A DNA stretch of 40,403 bases. Source: Acidobacteriota bacterium. Lineage in GTDB: Bacteria > Acidobacteriota > G020349885. Positions 19,674-29,000 of the stretch are shown one piece after another. The stretch covers positions 1,869,836-1,910,238 of the forward strand of contig CP070701.1 of assembly GCA_020349885.1 (NCBI GenBank). Reading direction: 5' to 3'. Below the pieces are notes generated by a model. It did not search any database and had not been told where the DNA came from. It saw only the letters and a program-made list of their open reading frames with translations. A program made the position numbers and the translations under genes. The number at the start of each line of letters is the position of its first letter. Positions within the stretch are counted from its first letter, which is position 1.

Positions 19674-20027
19674 CATTAGACTGAAATTATGCGGCAACCT
19701 GCCCTCATTTAGTTAGTTTTCCACTTGCTCAATCTATTGATCTCCCTACCTTCCCTGCAAGACTACGCTTTAAATTGACCCACGACCGAGGCGGATCGGC
19801 GGGACAGCAGTAACATTAGAATTGTGAGATTTGAAATGTGGGCCTAATTTATCCCAGATTGTTTGGTCAAGTGCCTATTGGTTATCAGTAAGCTGCTGGA
19901 ATGCTGTCAGTTGTTCCTTATGATTTTCGATTATGGTGATATGCCTGAACGCCCGTTCAGTAACCGGGGACATTAGTCGAGCCAACTTATCCTCTTTTTC
20001 GAGTTGCGGGATAATACCCGGCCCAGT
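19674..20027. other. AT-rich region between katG and selB with a possible gene remnant
   Basis: No complete gene is evident. A leftward open stretch ends at a stop near 19875. Below the selB stop it is in another frame and reads GIIPQLEKEDKLARLMSPVT and then ITIIENHKEQLTAFQQLTDNQ. This looks like the C-terminus of a real protein rather than a GC shadow. It may be a decayed gene end; a loose resemblance to restriction specificity subunit tails is only an impression. Confidence 0.35.
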
Positions 20028-20161
20028 AAGAACCGTAAACCGCGCTCCCCTACCCTTTTTTCCTCTCCGCCAGGCGGCGCGAGTCGCCGCGGCGCTCGGT
20101 GACACCCGAGCGGTCGAGGTGCTCCAGAAGGGGGATGGCATGCTTGCGGCTCAGGCCGGTC
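20028..20161. repeat. Right copy of the 134-bp direct repeat (selB 3' end)
   Basis: This copy includes the native last 37 codons of selB and about 22 bp after its stop. It matches 17153-17285 at about 96 percent. The copies lie 2,875 bp apart in the same orientation with katG between them. Confidence 0.88.
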
Positions 20162-21999
20162 AGCGTCTTGAAGTCCGCCACGCTGAAGAGCGGCTTTCGC
20201 CCCGCGAGGTCGCGCAGCTTCTTGCTTAGGTCTTCGAGCGAGTCGCGGTGCGCGGCGTAGCCTTCCTGGATGCGCACGAGCACGCCGCTCCGCAGAAGGT
20301 AATGAAAAATTTCCCTGCCCTCCTTGCCGTAAGGCTCGTAGAGCGCCTCGGGAGCGGGCGGGGCGAGGCCGGCTTTCAGGAAAGCCGCTTCGAGCTTGGC
20401 GGCCGTGCCCTGCTGCTCCTTCGAGAAACCCGCGGAGAACGACGAAAGCCGCACCCCCTCGGGGGAAAGGGCGAGCAGGCCTTCCTTTTCCCATTGCCCC
20501 AAAAGCGCCTCGAAGGCTTCCTGAGACACGGCGCGGGCGACCCGGCGGCGGAGCGCCTCCCGCGGCATCCCGCCCCGCAGGGGGTTACCCTCGTGGAACG
20601 AGCGAAGAATTTTCTCGGCGGCCCCGCGGAGTTCTTCCAAGACTTCCGCGGCGAACGCGCGCCTTCCGACGAGCGCCGTCTCCGAGCGCGTCGCGCGTCG
20701 GAGCAAGCCCTGCACTTCCTCCTCTTTCAGCCCCAGGCGGGAGGCAAGCTCCCCGAGCGCGAGGCCGCGCGCCTTCGCCCGGCGGACGAACAACGAGGCG
20801 AGCGACTCGCGCGGCGGAGCGGGCGCCGCTCCAGAGGAGGGTGATTCCGTTTTTCCCTCCGGGAGCGCGCGTAAATAATTTTTCGTCTCCACGCGGCGCT
20901 CGCGCGCGGGGGGGCGGTTGTCCAGGATCACGCCGCCCCCCACGGTGAGCATGGGCGAATGGCGGCGAAGGACGAAGCGCTCGCCCGCGAAAAAAACCCG
21001 CTCGCGCTCGAGGCGGATGCGGGCGAGGAAAGGGCGCCCCGAAACGACTTCCTCCTCCGGCTCTTCCTCCGTCAAAGACCAGAGGCGCCCTATCGTCTCG
21101 CTCGACGCGTGATGGAAGCGAACGGTCATTCCCCGGCGGGGAATTTTTTTCTGTTCCGTCCCGGCGAGAAAGACCACGCGCGCGTCCAGGCTGCGCGAGG
21201 GCGCGGCCTGCGCCCCTTCCACGAGCATATCGCCGCGGGCGAGAGCGTCCGCGGCGACGCCGTGAAGGTTTAGGGCCGCGCGCTGGCCGGCCCGGGCGCA
21301 CGGGACTTTTCGGCCGTGCACCTCGACGCTACGCACGCGCGTCTCGACACCCTGCGGCAGGACCCGGAGCGTCGCGCCCTCGCGCACCTCGCCGGCCATG
21401 ACCGTGCCCGTGACCACGGTACCGAAGCCCTTGATGCTGAAGACACGGTCCGCGGGAAGGCGGAAGAATCCCTCCGGCGCGCGCTCGGGAATTTTTTGCG
21501 ACACGTCCAGGAGCGCGCGGCGCAAGTTCTCCACGCCCTGCCCGGAGAGCGAGTCCACCGGGACGACGGGCGATTTTTCCAGAAACGTTCCGCGCACGAG
21601 GTCCCGGACTTCCTCCCGCGCGAGGGCCAGGATGTCCTCGTCGACGAGGCCGGCCTTCGTGATCGCGACGGCGCCGTGGCGAACGCCCGCGAGCGACGCG
21701 ATGTGGAAATGCTCGCGCGTCTGCGGCTTGACGGACTCGTCGGCGGCCACGACCAGAAGGACCGCGTCCACGCCGCCCACGCCGGCGAGCATGTTTTTTA
21801 TGAAATCCTCGTGGCCCGGCACGTCCACGAAGGAAAGCGACGTTTCGTCCGCCTCGAGGTGGGCGAAGCCCAGGTCGATGGTAATGCCGCGCGCTTTCTC
21901 CTCGGGCAGACGGTCGGCGTCGATTCCCGTGAGCGCCTTGAGGAGCGCCGTCTTTCCATGGTCGATGTGGCCGGACGTGGCCCAGAGGACGTAGCGCAT
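20050..21999 (-). CDS. selB: Selenocysteine-specific elongation factor SelB
   Basis: The 649-aa GTPase delivers selenocysteyl-tRNA to UGA codons marked by a SECIS hairpin. G1 is SGHIDHGKTALLKALTG, G2 lies in EEKARGITIDLGFAHLE and G3 in SFVDVPGHEDFIKNMLAGVG. G4 reads AITKAGLVDED: the Asp that normally ends Thr-Lys-x-Asp is Gly. Beta-barrel domains follow (FSIKGFGTVVTGTVMAGEVR). The C-terminal half holds winged-helix repeats that bind SECIS RNA, the last ending RRLAERKKG. Length is normal. The ATG at 21999 gives the usual N-terminus. selA, selD and tRNA-Sec are not in the window. Confidence 0.95.
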   Translation of the reverse strand: MRYVLWATSGHIDHGKTALLKALTGIDADRLPEEKARGITIDLGFAHLEADETSLSFVDVPGHEDFIKNMLAGVGGVDAVLLVVAADESVKPQTREHFHIASLAGVRHGAVAITKAGLVDEDILALAREEVRDLVRGTFLEKSPVVPVDSLSGQGVENLRRALLDVSQKIPERAPEGFFRLPADRVFSIKGFGTVVTGTVMAGEVREGATLRVLPQGVETRVRSVEVHGRKVPCARAGQRAALNLHGVAADALARGDMLVEGAQAAPSRSLDARVVFLAGTEQKKIPRRGMTVRFHHASSETIGRLWSLTEEEPEEEVVSGRPFLARIRLERERVFFAGERFVLRRHSPMLTVGGGVILDNRPPARERRVETKNYLRALPEGKTESPSSGAAPAPPRESLASLFVRRAKARGLALGELASRLGLKEEEVQGLLRRATRSETALVGRRAFAAEVLEELRGAAEKILRSFHEGNPLRGGMPREALRRRVARAVSQEAFEALLGQWEKEGLLALSPEGVRLSSFSAGFSKEQQGTAAKLEAAFLKAGLAPPAPEALYEPYGKEGREIFHYLLRSGVLVRIQEGYAAHRDSLEDLSKKLRDLAGRKPLFSVADFKTLTGLSRKHAIPLLEHLDRSGVTERRGDSRRLAERKKG

Positions 22000-22049
22000 G
22001 GGCTACATAAGGAAGCGCGGAGCGAGAGGCTGTTGCTTCGGGTTTCCCG

Positions 22050-22721
22050 TCACATTCTTCCGAACGGCGTGCCGGACTTCTCCACCATAAAGACTAAGGT
22101 CGTGTGGCCCAACCGGATGCGGTCGCCGTGTTCCATGGTAGCCTTGTCGATGCGCGTTCCATTAATGAACGTACCGTTCGTGCTGCCGAGGTCGAAGGCG
22201 CGGAACCCGCTCTGGCGGTGCTCCACGCGGCAGTGCGTGCCCGAGATCCCGGCGTCGGCGATGACGATGTCGTTCCGCTCGGAGCGGCCGATGTTGGTGT
22301 TGTCCAGAAGCTTCAGGGGGTAATGGATGCTTTTGCCGCCCTGGTCGAGAACGAGAAAGGCGTGGCGGATCGGGGTCGTCGTGTCGGACGGCGAGGCGCT
22401 TGCCTCGAGGGCCCGTTGGATGCTGCGGCGGCCTATGTGCTCCGTGGACTGGAATCCGCAGTAGGGACAGGCGGCAAACCACGCCCTGAACCGCCGGTGG
22501 CAGCTGCGGCATCGGCGCGTCGTCAACCTCCACGTGGCGTAGTACCCTCCGGCGAAGAGAGCGGCGAAGACCAGGAGGGTCAGCGCGCAGTAGAGAATCC
22601 ATGAACCCGGCAAGCTCGGAGCAGCCGCTGCCCCTTCCTCGTGTTCCTGGGCGAGGGCCGCGCACGCCGCCCCCAGGAGCGAAGCAAGTAAAAACCGCCG
22701 CCAAGATGGTTTTCGAGCCAT
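22050..22721 (-). CDS. Membrane-anchored zinc-ribbon/FHA domain protein
   Basis: The 223-aa protein begins with a signal-like hydrophobic segment (FLLASLLGAACAALA) and has a second hydrophobic helix (ILYCALTLLVFAALFAGGYY). A four-cysteine zinc ribbon follows (CRSCHRRFRAWFAACPYC). The C-terminal FHA domain (about 125-215) carries NTNIGRSERNDIVIADAGIS, GTHCRVEH and DLGSTNGTFINGTRI, the conserved phosphothreonine-binding residues. It probably reads a Ser/Thr kinase signal at the membrane. The ATG at 22721 is preferred over an in-frame TTG at 22739. It lies 50 bp upstream of selB on the same strand. Confidence 0.85.
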   Translation of the reverse strand: MARKPSWRRFLLASLLGAACAALAQEHEEGAAAAPSLPGSWILYCALTLLVFAALFAGGYYATWRLTTRRCRSCHRRFRAWFAACPYCGFQSTEHIGRRSIQRALEASASPSDTTTPIRHAFLVLDQGGKSIHYPLKLLDNTNIGRSERNDIVIADAGISGTHCRVEHRQSGFRAFDLGSTNGTFINGTRIDKATMEHGDRIRLGHTTLVFMVEKSGTPFGRM

Positions 22722-22808
22722 GGCTCTCACGTTCCGCAAGAATTATAGAACGCTTTCACGTTCTACGCCACTTTCATGATTTGACCGGCGCGAAAAGCGC
22801 GGCGAAGT

Positions 22809-23795
22809 TCAGGAATTTCCGCTGCGGCCCTTGTTCTTCAGGCTGCCGACCACCCTTTCGATGAACTTGTACATCCTGGGATTTTCCTCTTCCTCAAGGG
22901 CCTTCCACAGCGCATCCATCGCCTTGTCTCCCCCGATTTCTCCCAGGGCCGTCACCGCACTTTTTCGAACAATCACTTTCTTGTCACCGAGGGCCTTCGC
23001 TAAGGATGGAACGACAGAAGCGTCTCCAATTCTTCCCAGGGCCTCCGCGGCTTTTTCTCGAACACCCTCTCTCTCGTCCCGAAGGGCTTCTATCAAGGAT
23101 GGAACAGTCGAGGTGTCTCCAATTTTCCCCAGGGCTTCCGCGGCGAACCGGCGAACGTTATCCTCCTCATCCTTAATGCTCTCGAGCGCAAGCTTAAGTC
23201 CCACCGGCTCCCCAAGCTGCCCAAGCGCCCCGGCCGCCACAAGCTGCAGCCTCGGCTGCTCATGATCAAGGGCCTCCATGAGAGGAACCACCGCTTTGGA
23301 ATCTCCAATTTCTCCGAGCGACCTCGCCGCCATTACGCGCGTGTCTCCGCGCTCACCCTCATCCCTCAGGATTTCAACCAGAAGGGGCACAGCCGAGGAA
23401 GCTTTCATTTTCCCCAAGGCCCTCACCGCCATCAAGCGCTTGCCTCTCCCTTTGCTGTCCTCAAGAACCTCGATGAACACCGGCACACAGTCAGGGTGGG
23501 CTATATTTTCCAACGCCTGAAGCACCTCTCCTTGCACAGCGCGTGACTTATCCTCGGTGAGTTTGCTCAGGGCGGGAATGGCCGAAATTTCCCTCATTTG
23601 TCCGAGGCCGCGTGCCGCCTTCCTGCGCGTTTCCGCATCTTCACTCTTGAGCATGCCAAGATACCTTTGCACCTGGGAACCCGTCTCGCCGGAGCTCGGC
23701 TCGCTCTTGGGCTTGTCCTCCTGCGAAAACGCGGAAAGCGCGGGCCAGAGCAGCGCTGCGACACAAACAAGACAAAACAACTTTCGGCTTGCCAT
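22809..23795 (-). CDS. Secreted HEAT-repeat (PBS-lyase-like) protein
   Basis: The 328-aa protein has an N-terminal signal peptide (LFCLVCVAALLWPALSAFSQ). The rest is a series of about eight alpha-helical repeats of roughly 32 residues with the pattern VRxxAAxALGxIGDxxxVPxLxxAL, for example RRFAAEALGKIGDTSTVPSL and REKAAEALGRIGDASVVPSL. Such HEAT arrays are protein-interaction scaffolds. No catalytic motif is visible. An export to the periplasm is inferred from the signal. Confidence 0.85.
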   Translation of the reverse strand: MASRKLFCLVCVAALLWPALSAFSQEDKPKSEPSSGETGSQVQRYLGMLKSEDAETRRKAARGLGQMREISAIPALSKLTEDKSRAVQGEVLQALENIAHPDCVPVFIEVLEDSKGRGKRLMAVRALGKMKASSAVPLLVEILRDEGERGDTRVMAARSLGEIGDSKAVVPLMEALDHEQPRLQLVAAGALGQLGEPVGLKLALESIKDEEDNVRRFAAEALGKIGDTSTVPSLIEALRDEREGVREKAAEALGRIGDASVVPSLAKALGDKKVIVRKSAVTALGEIGGDKAMDALWKALEEEENPRMYKFIERVVGSLKNKGRSGNS

Positions 23796-23815
23796 GGTTA
23801 TGTATTCATGTTGCC

Positions 23816-24574
23816 TTACTTGGAACTGGAGCGCAACAGTCTTTCCTTAAGCCGCCGAAACCCTATTTCGAGTTTTGGATCTTCGAAGGTGCCGCGGGCG
23901 CACAGGGCGATGGCCCGATCAAGCTCGAAGAAGTGAAGCGAGGCCCCCTCCTCGCCCCGCTCGGCGGCCGGCGCCCGGACGATGCGCGGCTGCGGCGGAA
24001 TTTCCGCACAGAAGAGGTGAATTTTTTCCGTGCTCTGGCCGTGGGAGGGAAAGAACCCGGCGCCCAGACGCTTGAGGGCGGAGGGAGAAACCGTGAGCCC
24101 GGTTTCTTCTCGAATTTCCCGGCTCATCCGCCGCCTGAGGCCCTGCCAGCCGCGGTCGCCCGGCTCGACGCTCCCGGCCACGGCTTCATACACCCCGGCG
24201 CGCGGCCGCTCGGCTGCGGCAAGCGGGCGAAAGCGCCTCGAAACGAGGCTTGCGCGAAACGCCCGGCGCACCCCGACGAAGATGCTCTTCGCCCCCGCTC
24301 GTGCGGGCAACTCGGGCTTGCGGAAGTAAAGAACGCAGGCCACGCTGTCGGTGCCCGGGCGGTGCACGACCTCGACGGTGTAGGGCTTCGAGGAAAAACC
24401 CTCGCGGTAGCGGTTGCGCGCCGTGATTCGCTCAAGGCTCAGGAAGCGCGTGCCCGAAAGAGCGCGGCGCCGGAGAATTTCAACGTCCGAAACGCGCCCC
24501 GCCCCGGTGCATGCGCCGGAACGAAGGCGCCCGACTCTGCGGCGGGGTCGGGATTTCGCCCGCCTATCCCTCAT
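23816..24574 (-). CDS. Nudix hydrolase family protein
   Basis: The 252-aa protein has an Arg-rich first 25 residues, then a beta-rich region (RYREGFSSKPYTVEVVHRPG) like ADP-sugar pyrophosphatase N-termini. Its Nudix box is GDRGWQGLRRRMSREIREET followed by GL. The core REIREETGL is intact, but the upstream conserved Glu position appears to be Gln, so the assignment rests on the core. Likely substrate is a nucleoside diphosphate-linked compound. Its start overlaps the fxsA-like stop by 11 bp, so the pair is coupled. Confidence 0.75.
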   Translation of the reverse strand: MRDRRAKSRPRRRVGRLRSGACTGAGRVSDVEILRRRALSGTRFLSLERITARNRYREGFSSKPYTVEVVHRPGTDSVACVLYFRKPELPARAGAKSIFVGVRRAFRASLVSRRFRPLAAAERPRAGVYEAVAGSVEPGDRGWQGLRRRMSREIREETGLTVSPSALKRLGAGFFPSHGQSTEKIHLFCAEIPPQPRIVRAPAAERGEEGASLHFFELDRAIALCARGTFEDPKLEIGFRRLKERLLRSSSK

Positions 24575-24971
24575 CGTCCACCTCCCATGTCCAGGCGGTC
24601 GGATGAACGACCATGCGGGACAGAAAGCGGCGCTTGAGGTATTTTCGAATCGCGTCGCGCACGGACGGAAGAAGAAGCGCCAAGCCCGCGCCGTCGGTCA
24701 GGACGCCCGGCGTGATGAGGAGAAGTCCTGCGGCGAAGATGAGCGCCGCGTCGAACAGACGGGCGACGGGCGGAACGCCGCGCACCAAATCGTCGCGGAG
24801 CTTTTGGAGCGTATGCAGTCCAGTGAGCCGCGCCAGATAAGCCCCTAGGGCTCCCGTAAGCACCACAAGACCGAGCGTCGGCCAGGCTCCCAGCCGTTGG
24901 CCGATCTCCAGAAGAAGCGCAAGCTCGGCCAAGGGAACGAGCGTAAAGAGCAGAAAGAGGCGGAACAGCAT
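24564..24971 (-). CDS. fxsA: FxsA-family membrane protein
   Basis: The 135-aa protein begins MLFRLFLLFTLVPLAELALL, followed by LEIGQRLGAWPTLGLVVLTG and AALIFAAGLLLITPGVLTDG. This is the FxsA pattern of about four membrane segments and a cytoplasmic tail (RKYLKRRFLSRM). In E. coli FxsA overproduction relieves exclusion of phage T7 by the F plasmid; the normal role is unknown. It is immediately upstream of the Nudix gene on the same strand. Confidence 0.9.
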   Translation of the reverse strand: MLFRLFLLFTLVPLAELALLLEIGQRLGAWPTLGLVVLTGALGAYLARLTGLHTLQKLRDDLVRGVPPVARLFDAALIFAAGLLLITPGVLTDGAGLALLLPSVRDAIRKYLKRRFLSRMVVHPTAWTWEVDDEG

Positions 24972-25010
24972 CGCGGATTTAGCAGTGCGAATTCAGCGCT
25001 ATGCAAAACG

Positions 25011-25078
25011 GGATTGCTTCGTCGCAGAGCCCCGACGCCCTTGCGTCGGGGATGGGCTCCTCACAATTACGACCCGCG
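25011..25078. repeat. REP-like palindromic element between FHA and fxsA genes
   Basis: The core CCCCGACGC-CCTT-GCGTCGGGG (25030-25051) is a perfect 9-bp stem. Wider flanks continue the symmetry (GAGCCC/GGGCTC, ATTG/CAAT), and GGATTGCTTCGTCG on the left resembles motifs of dispersed palindromic repeats in other genomes. It overlaps the end of the second FHA gene and may also end its transcript. Confidence 0.6.
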
Positions 25079-25609
25079 CCGCTCGATGTCGAGGCGTATC
25101 GCCGTGTAGCCGAGTCGAAGCGTGTCTCCATGCTCGACCTTGGCCTGGGAGACAAGCATGTCGTTCACAAAGGTGCCGTTCGTGGAAGCCAGGTCCCGCA
25201 GAAGGAGGTAGCGGTCGCCGTAGACTTCGAGCACGGCGTGCTTGCGCGAAATCTGGAGGTCCCGAAGATCGATGTCCCCCGCCCCGCGGCCGAGCGTGAT
25301 GCGGCTCTTCGTAACTTCCAGCGTCTCGCCCTGCCGGGTGCCGTTCAGCACATGAAGCGTGATTCGCAGATGGGCGGGGAGCTCGAGAACGCCCAGGAGG
25401 TTTTCCTCTCCCGTTTCGGCGGGGACCGTGTCCTCCCCCGCCAGGGTGCTTTCGCCCTGGGGAAGATCCTCGCGGGGAATGCTTACGGTGGAGCCCGGCA
25501 GCGGGTGGAACGAGAACGAGAACGTGCAGAACGGGCACGCGATCCGCTTGCCGTCGTCGATGCCGCGCACGCGCCAGGACGCGTCGCACTGGGGACACTT
25601 GGCGAGCAT
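25067..25609 (-). CDS. Zinc-ribbon/FHA domain protein (cytoplasmic)
   Basis: The 180-aa protein starts with a zinc-ribbon-like motif, MLAKCPQCDASWRVRGIDDG and ACPFCTFSF. A Ser/Glu-rich linker and a C-terminal FHA domain follow, with ITLGRGAGDIDLRDLQISRK, HAVLEVYG and DLASTNGTFVND. Unlike the protein at 22050-22721 it has no membrane helix. The ATG at 25609 is 2 bp after the upstream stop; a GTG at 25615 overlaps that stop. Either implies coupling with the 100-aa gene before it. Confidence 0.85.
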   Translation of the reverse strand: MLAKCPQCDASWRVRGIDDGKRIACPFCTFSFSFHPLPGSTVSIPREDLPQGESTLAGEDTVPAETGEENLLGVLELPAHLRITLHVLNGTRQGETLEVTKSRITLGRGAGDIDLRDLQISRKHAVLEVYGDRYLLLRDLASTNGTFVNDMLVSQAKVEHGDTLRLGYTAIRLDIERRGS

Positions 25610-25611
25610 AG

Positions 25612-25914
25612 TCACAGAGAGAGAAACTCCTTCACGGACGAGCCCACAATCTGCTCGAATGTCTGCTGCATGGAACGGCCGCCGCCGCTCGCTTCGTCAA
25701 GAATAATCTTTTCGATTCTCAGTATCGGAAAAAACACGGTGGTCAGACCGATAGCCGCCTCGGCGCGCGCCGCGACCTGCCGGCACCAATCGTCAAACGA
25801 GGCAATGTCCAGGCCGCGCAGGGTTGTCCCCGCAGGCGTGATATCCTGCAGCGCACCCCAATAACGCTCCTTGGGATTCACCAGATACACCACAACGAAG
25901 GATCCGGGTTTCAT
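25612..25914 (-). CDS. Small conserved-looking hypothetical protein (100 aa)
   Basis: The protein reads MKPGSFVVVYLVNPKERYWG, then LDIASFDDWCRQVAARAEAA and ends SMQQTFEQIVGSSVKEFLSL. GAGGAAAG precedes the ATG at 25914. A YWGxL and a DDWC segment look like conserved features, and the fold seems a small beta-barrel followed by helices. I do not recognise the family. The frame is open far upstream in the antisense of smc, but that extension is a GC shadow. Coupling to the FHA gene suggests a shared signalling job. Confidence 0.7.
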   Translation of the reverse strand: MKPGSFVVVYLVNPKERYWGALQDITPAGTTLRGLDIASFDDWCRQVAARAEAAIGLTTVFFPILRIEKIILDEASGGGRSMQQTFEQIVGSSVKEFLSL

Positions 25915-26055
25915 CTTTCCTCTACCGAGTTTGTAAGATATAAAGTATAGCTCCATCCCAACTCTCAAGCAACCCGAAGGGGCTCCGAAGGCCCGCCCGG
26001 CGGTTGCGGCATGGGAGATGTTGTGCAATAATAGCGCCTCGCAGCACAGGGCAAA

Positions 26056-29000
26056 ATGCTTAAACTGACCAAGCTCAGCCTCAGCGGCTTCAAGTCCTTT
26101 CCCGAGGTGATACAGTTCCGGTTCGACGCCGGCGTGACCGCGATCGTCGGCCCGAACGGGTGTGGAAAGTCGAACGTCGTGGACGCCATCGCATGGGTCC
26201 TGGGCAAGCAGAGCGCCAAGAGCCTGCGGAGCGCCCGCATGAGCGACATTATTTTCGGAGGCACGGAACGCCGCCCGCCGCTTGGCATGGCCGAGGCGGT
26301 CCTGACGCTGGAGCGCCTGTCGGCGAGCGGCGGCGCGCGCGAGGAGGTGGGAATCGCACGCCGGGTCTTTCGCGACGGCGAGGCCGAGTATACCCTGGGC
26401 GGCCGCCGCACGCGTCTTCAGGATATCCGCGATTTCCTCGCCTCGGAAGGCGTGAGCGAGGAGGCCTACTCCATCATCGAGCAGGGGCGCGTTGACGAGA
26501 TTCTTTCCGCGAAGCCCGAGGAGCGGCGCGCCGTGCTCGAGCAGGCCGCCCGCATCGGCCAGTTCAAGCTCAAGCGCCACCAAACGGAGCTCAAGCTCCA
26601 GGCCGCCCGCGACAACCTCGCCCGCGTGGAGGACATTCGGCAGGAGATGGAAAAGCGCATGACCACCCTGAAGATTCAGGCCGGTCGCGCCCGCCGCCAC
26701 CAGGAGCTGAGCGCGAGCGTCCTCGCCCTCAAGCGCGTTCTCTACGTCCGGAAGCGCGCCGTGATCGAGACCCAGTACGGGGAAGCCGACGCCGCGTGGG
26801 AGGCGCTGAAGCAGAAAGACGCCGAAACCCTGCGGCGCATTACGGCGCTCGAGGCCGACCTCGAGGCCCGGCGCGCGGCCCTTGCGAAGGAGCAAGAGGA
26901 GGTGCGGGCGCTCCGCGATGCGGCGGAGCGCGTCGCGCTCGACATCGAGCGCACGGACCTGGGCATCCGCCACAACGAGGCACGCCTCGAAGAGTTTTCC
27001 AAGCGGCGCGAGGAAGCCGGGGCGGAGCAGGCGGTTTTTGAAAAGCGGGTCGCCGAGGCGCGGGCGGCCTCCGAGGCGGAAGCGAAGCAGCTCGGGGAGT
27101 TTCGAGAAATTTTCGACCGCGCCCAGAGCGCCGCCGACTCGGCCCACGCGCGGGTGGAGGCCGCGCGCCGCGAAGCGCAGGAGACCGCCGCCGCGATCGA
27201 AGAGGCGGAGGCCAAGCGCCTCGCGCTCCTCGACCGCGTCACGTCGCTCAGAAACGAGACGGCGCGCCTCGACGAGGACGAGCGCCGCGTAGCGCATGTG
27301 CTCGCGCGGTTGAGCCGCGAGACCGGGGAAGCACTCGCGGAGCGCGACCGCATGCGCGAATCCCACGGCGCCCTCGCGGCCGAGCGGGACCGGACGGAGA
27401 AGGAGCACCGAAAATGGAAGGAGGAGGTGGAAAAATTTCAAGAGGCGCTTGACTCGCTCCGCCGGGAGCGCGAGGACATGCACGAGCGCCTTCGTGCTTT
27501 GCGCGAGTCACTTCAAGAGATTTCCATCCGCCGCGCCTACGTGGAAGAGGAGGAAGCCCGCGTCCTCGAACCCCTGAAGCCTCTGTTGGAGCGCGCCGCG
27601 GGCAAGCTTGCCGACGTTTTAACCATCCCCGAAGACCTCGAGCGGGCGGCCGAGGCGTTTTGGGGCGGGCGTCTGGAAGGCCTCGTCCTCGCGGACGAGA
27701 AAAAATTTCAAGAGTCCGTCGAGCAGGCGCGCGCCCTCGGCGCCGCAGCCATCCTCGTAACCCCCGCGGCCTCCGCCCCGCTCCCCCCGGTGCCCGAAGG
27801 CTTGTCCTCCCTGCGCGGCCGAGTGTCGGCCAAGAAGAGGCGGTGGAGGCCGCTCGTCGAGGCGCTTCCAGACGCGGCCCTCGTCGAGACGCTCGAGGAG
27901 GCCAGAGCGCTCCGCGCCTCGCACCCGAGCGTGCCGTTCGTGACCGCCGCGGGCGAAGTGCTCGACGCCGGGGGATTCGTCCGCGTCGGGCGCGGCGGCA
28001 GAGGAATCCTCTCGCGCCAGAGAGAGCTCGAGGAACTCCGGGGACGCGAGGAGGGCGCGCGCGGGGACGCGGAGCAGCTTGAGCGGTCCCTGGCCGAGCT
28101 GGAGAAACGCATCGACGAAGCGCAGAGCCGGCGTACCGCGTGCGAAGGCGAGGCGCAACGCCTTGCGCAGGATGTGAAAACCCTCGAAGGGCGCGCCGGG
28201 GCCGTGGGGGAGAGCCTGGCCGCATGGGAGCGCAAGTGCGAGGCGCTCGAGCAGGAAAAGCGCCGCCTGGAAGAGGAGGCCGCCGCGTGCGGCCGACGAC
28301 GCGAGGAGGTGGCCGGCGGGCTCTCGGAAGCCGAAAAGGAAGAAGAGGCGCTTCGCCTCGAAAGCGAGCGCCTGTCCGAGCGCGAGCGCGAGCTCGAAGG
28401 GAGGCAGGAGGACGTTTTTGAGGAGCACACGCGGACGCGCGAAGCGCTTGCACGGGAGCGCGAGCGCCTTCACACGCTCGAGGTGTCCGCGAAAGCCGCG
28501 CACGACGCCCTCGAGGAGCTCGAACGCCAGCGCCGGAAATTGGAACAGGAGCTTCAAACGCTCGCGGAGCGCAAAACACAGACGGAAGAAGAAACGGAAG
28601 AGATGCGGCGGCGCCTCGAGGGCCTGCTTCGCGAGAAGGACAAGACCGCGGGCGACTACCGCGGCCGCATGGAGAAGCGGACCCGGGAAGAAGGCTCGCT
28701 TGCCGACATCGAAAAAAACCTCAACTCCGAGCACCATGCGTACGAAGCGTTCAAGGACACCCTGACGAAGGCCGAGGTGCGCCGCGCGGAGCTCCGGCGC
28801 AGCCTGGAGCATCTTAGCGAGCGCGCGGCGGAGGATTTCCCCGACGAGAGCAGAGAGGCCCTGGACTCGTCACTCGGCGACGAAGAGCGCGCCAGGCCGC
28901 TCGAGGAAGTAGAGGAAACGCTCGAAGCCGATGAGGGGAAGCTGCGGCGACTGGGCGCCGTCAATCTTCTCGCCATCGAGGAATTCAAGGAAGTCGAGGA

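Noticed and set aside
25915-27483. Leftward open frame opposite smc that continues into the 100-aa gene
   Set aside because: The part inside smc is a GC-driven shadow; only the last 100 codons from the ATG at 25914 have a ribosome binding site and protein-like composition.
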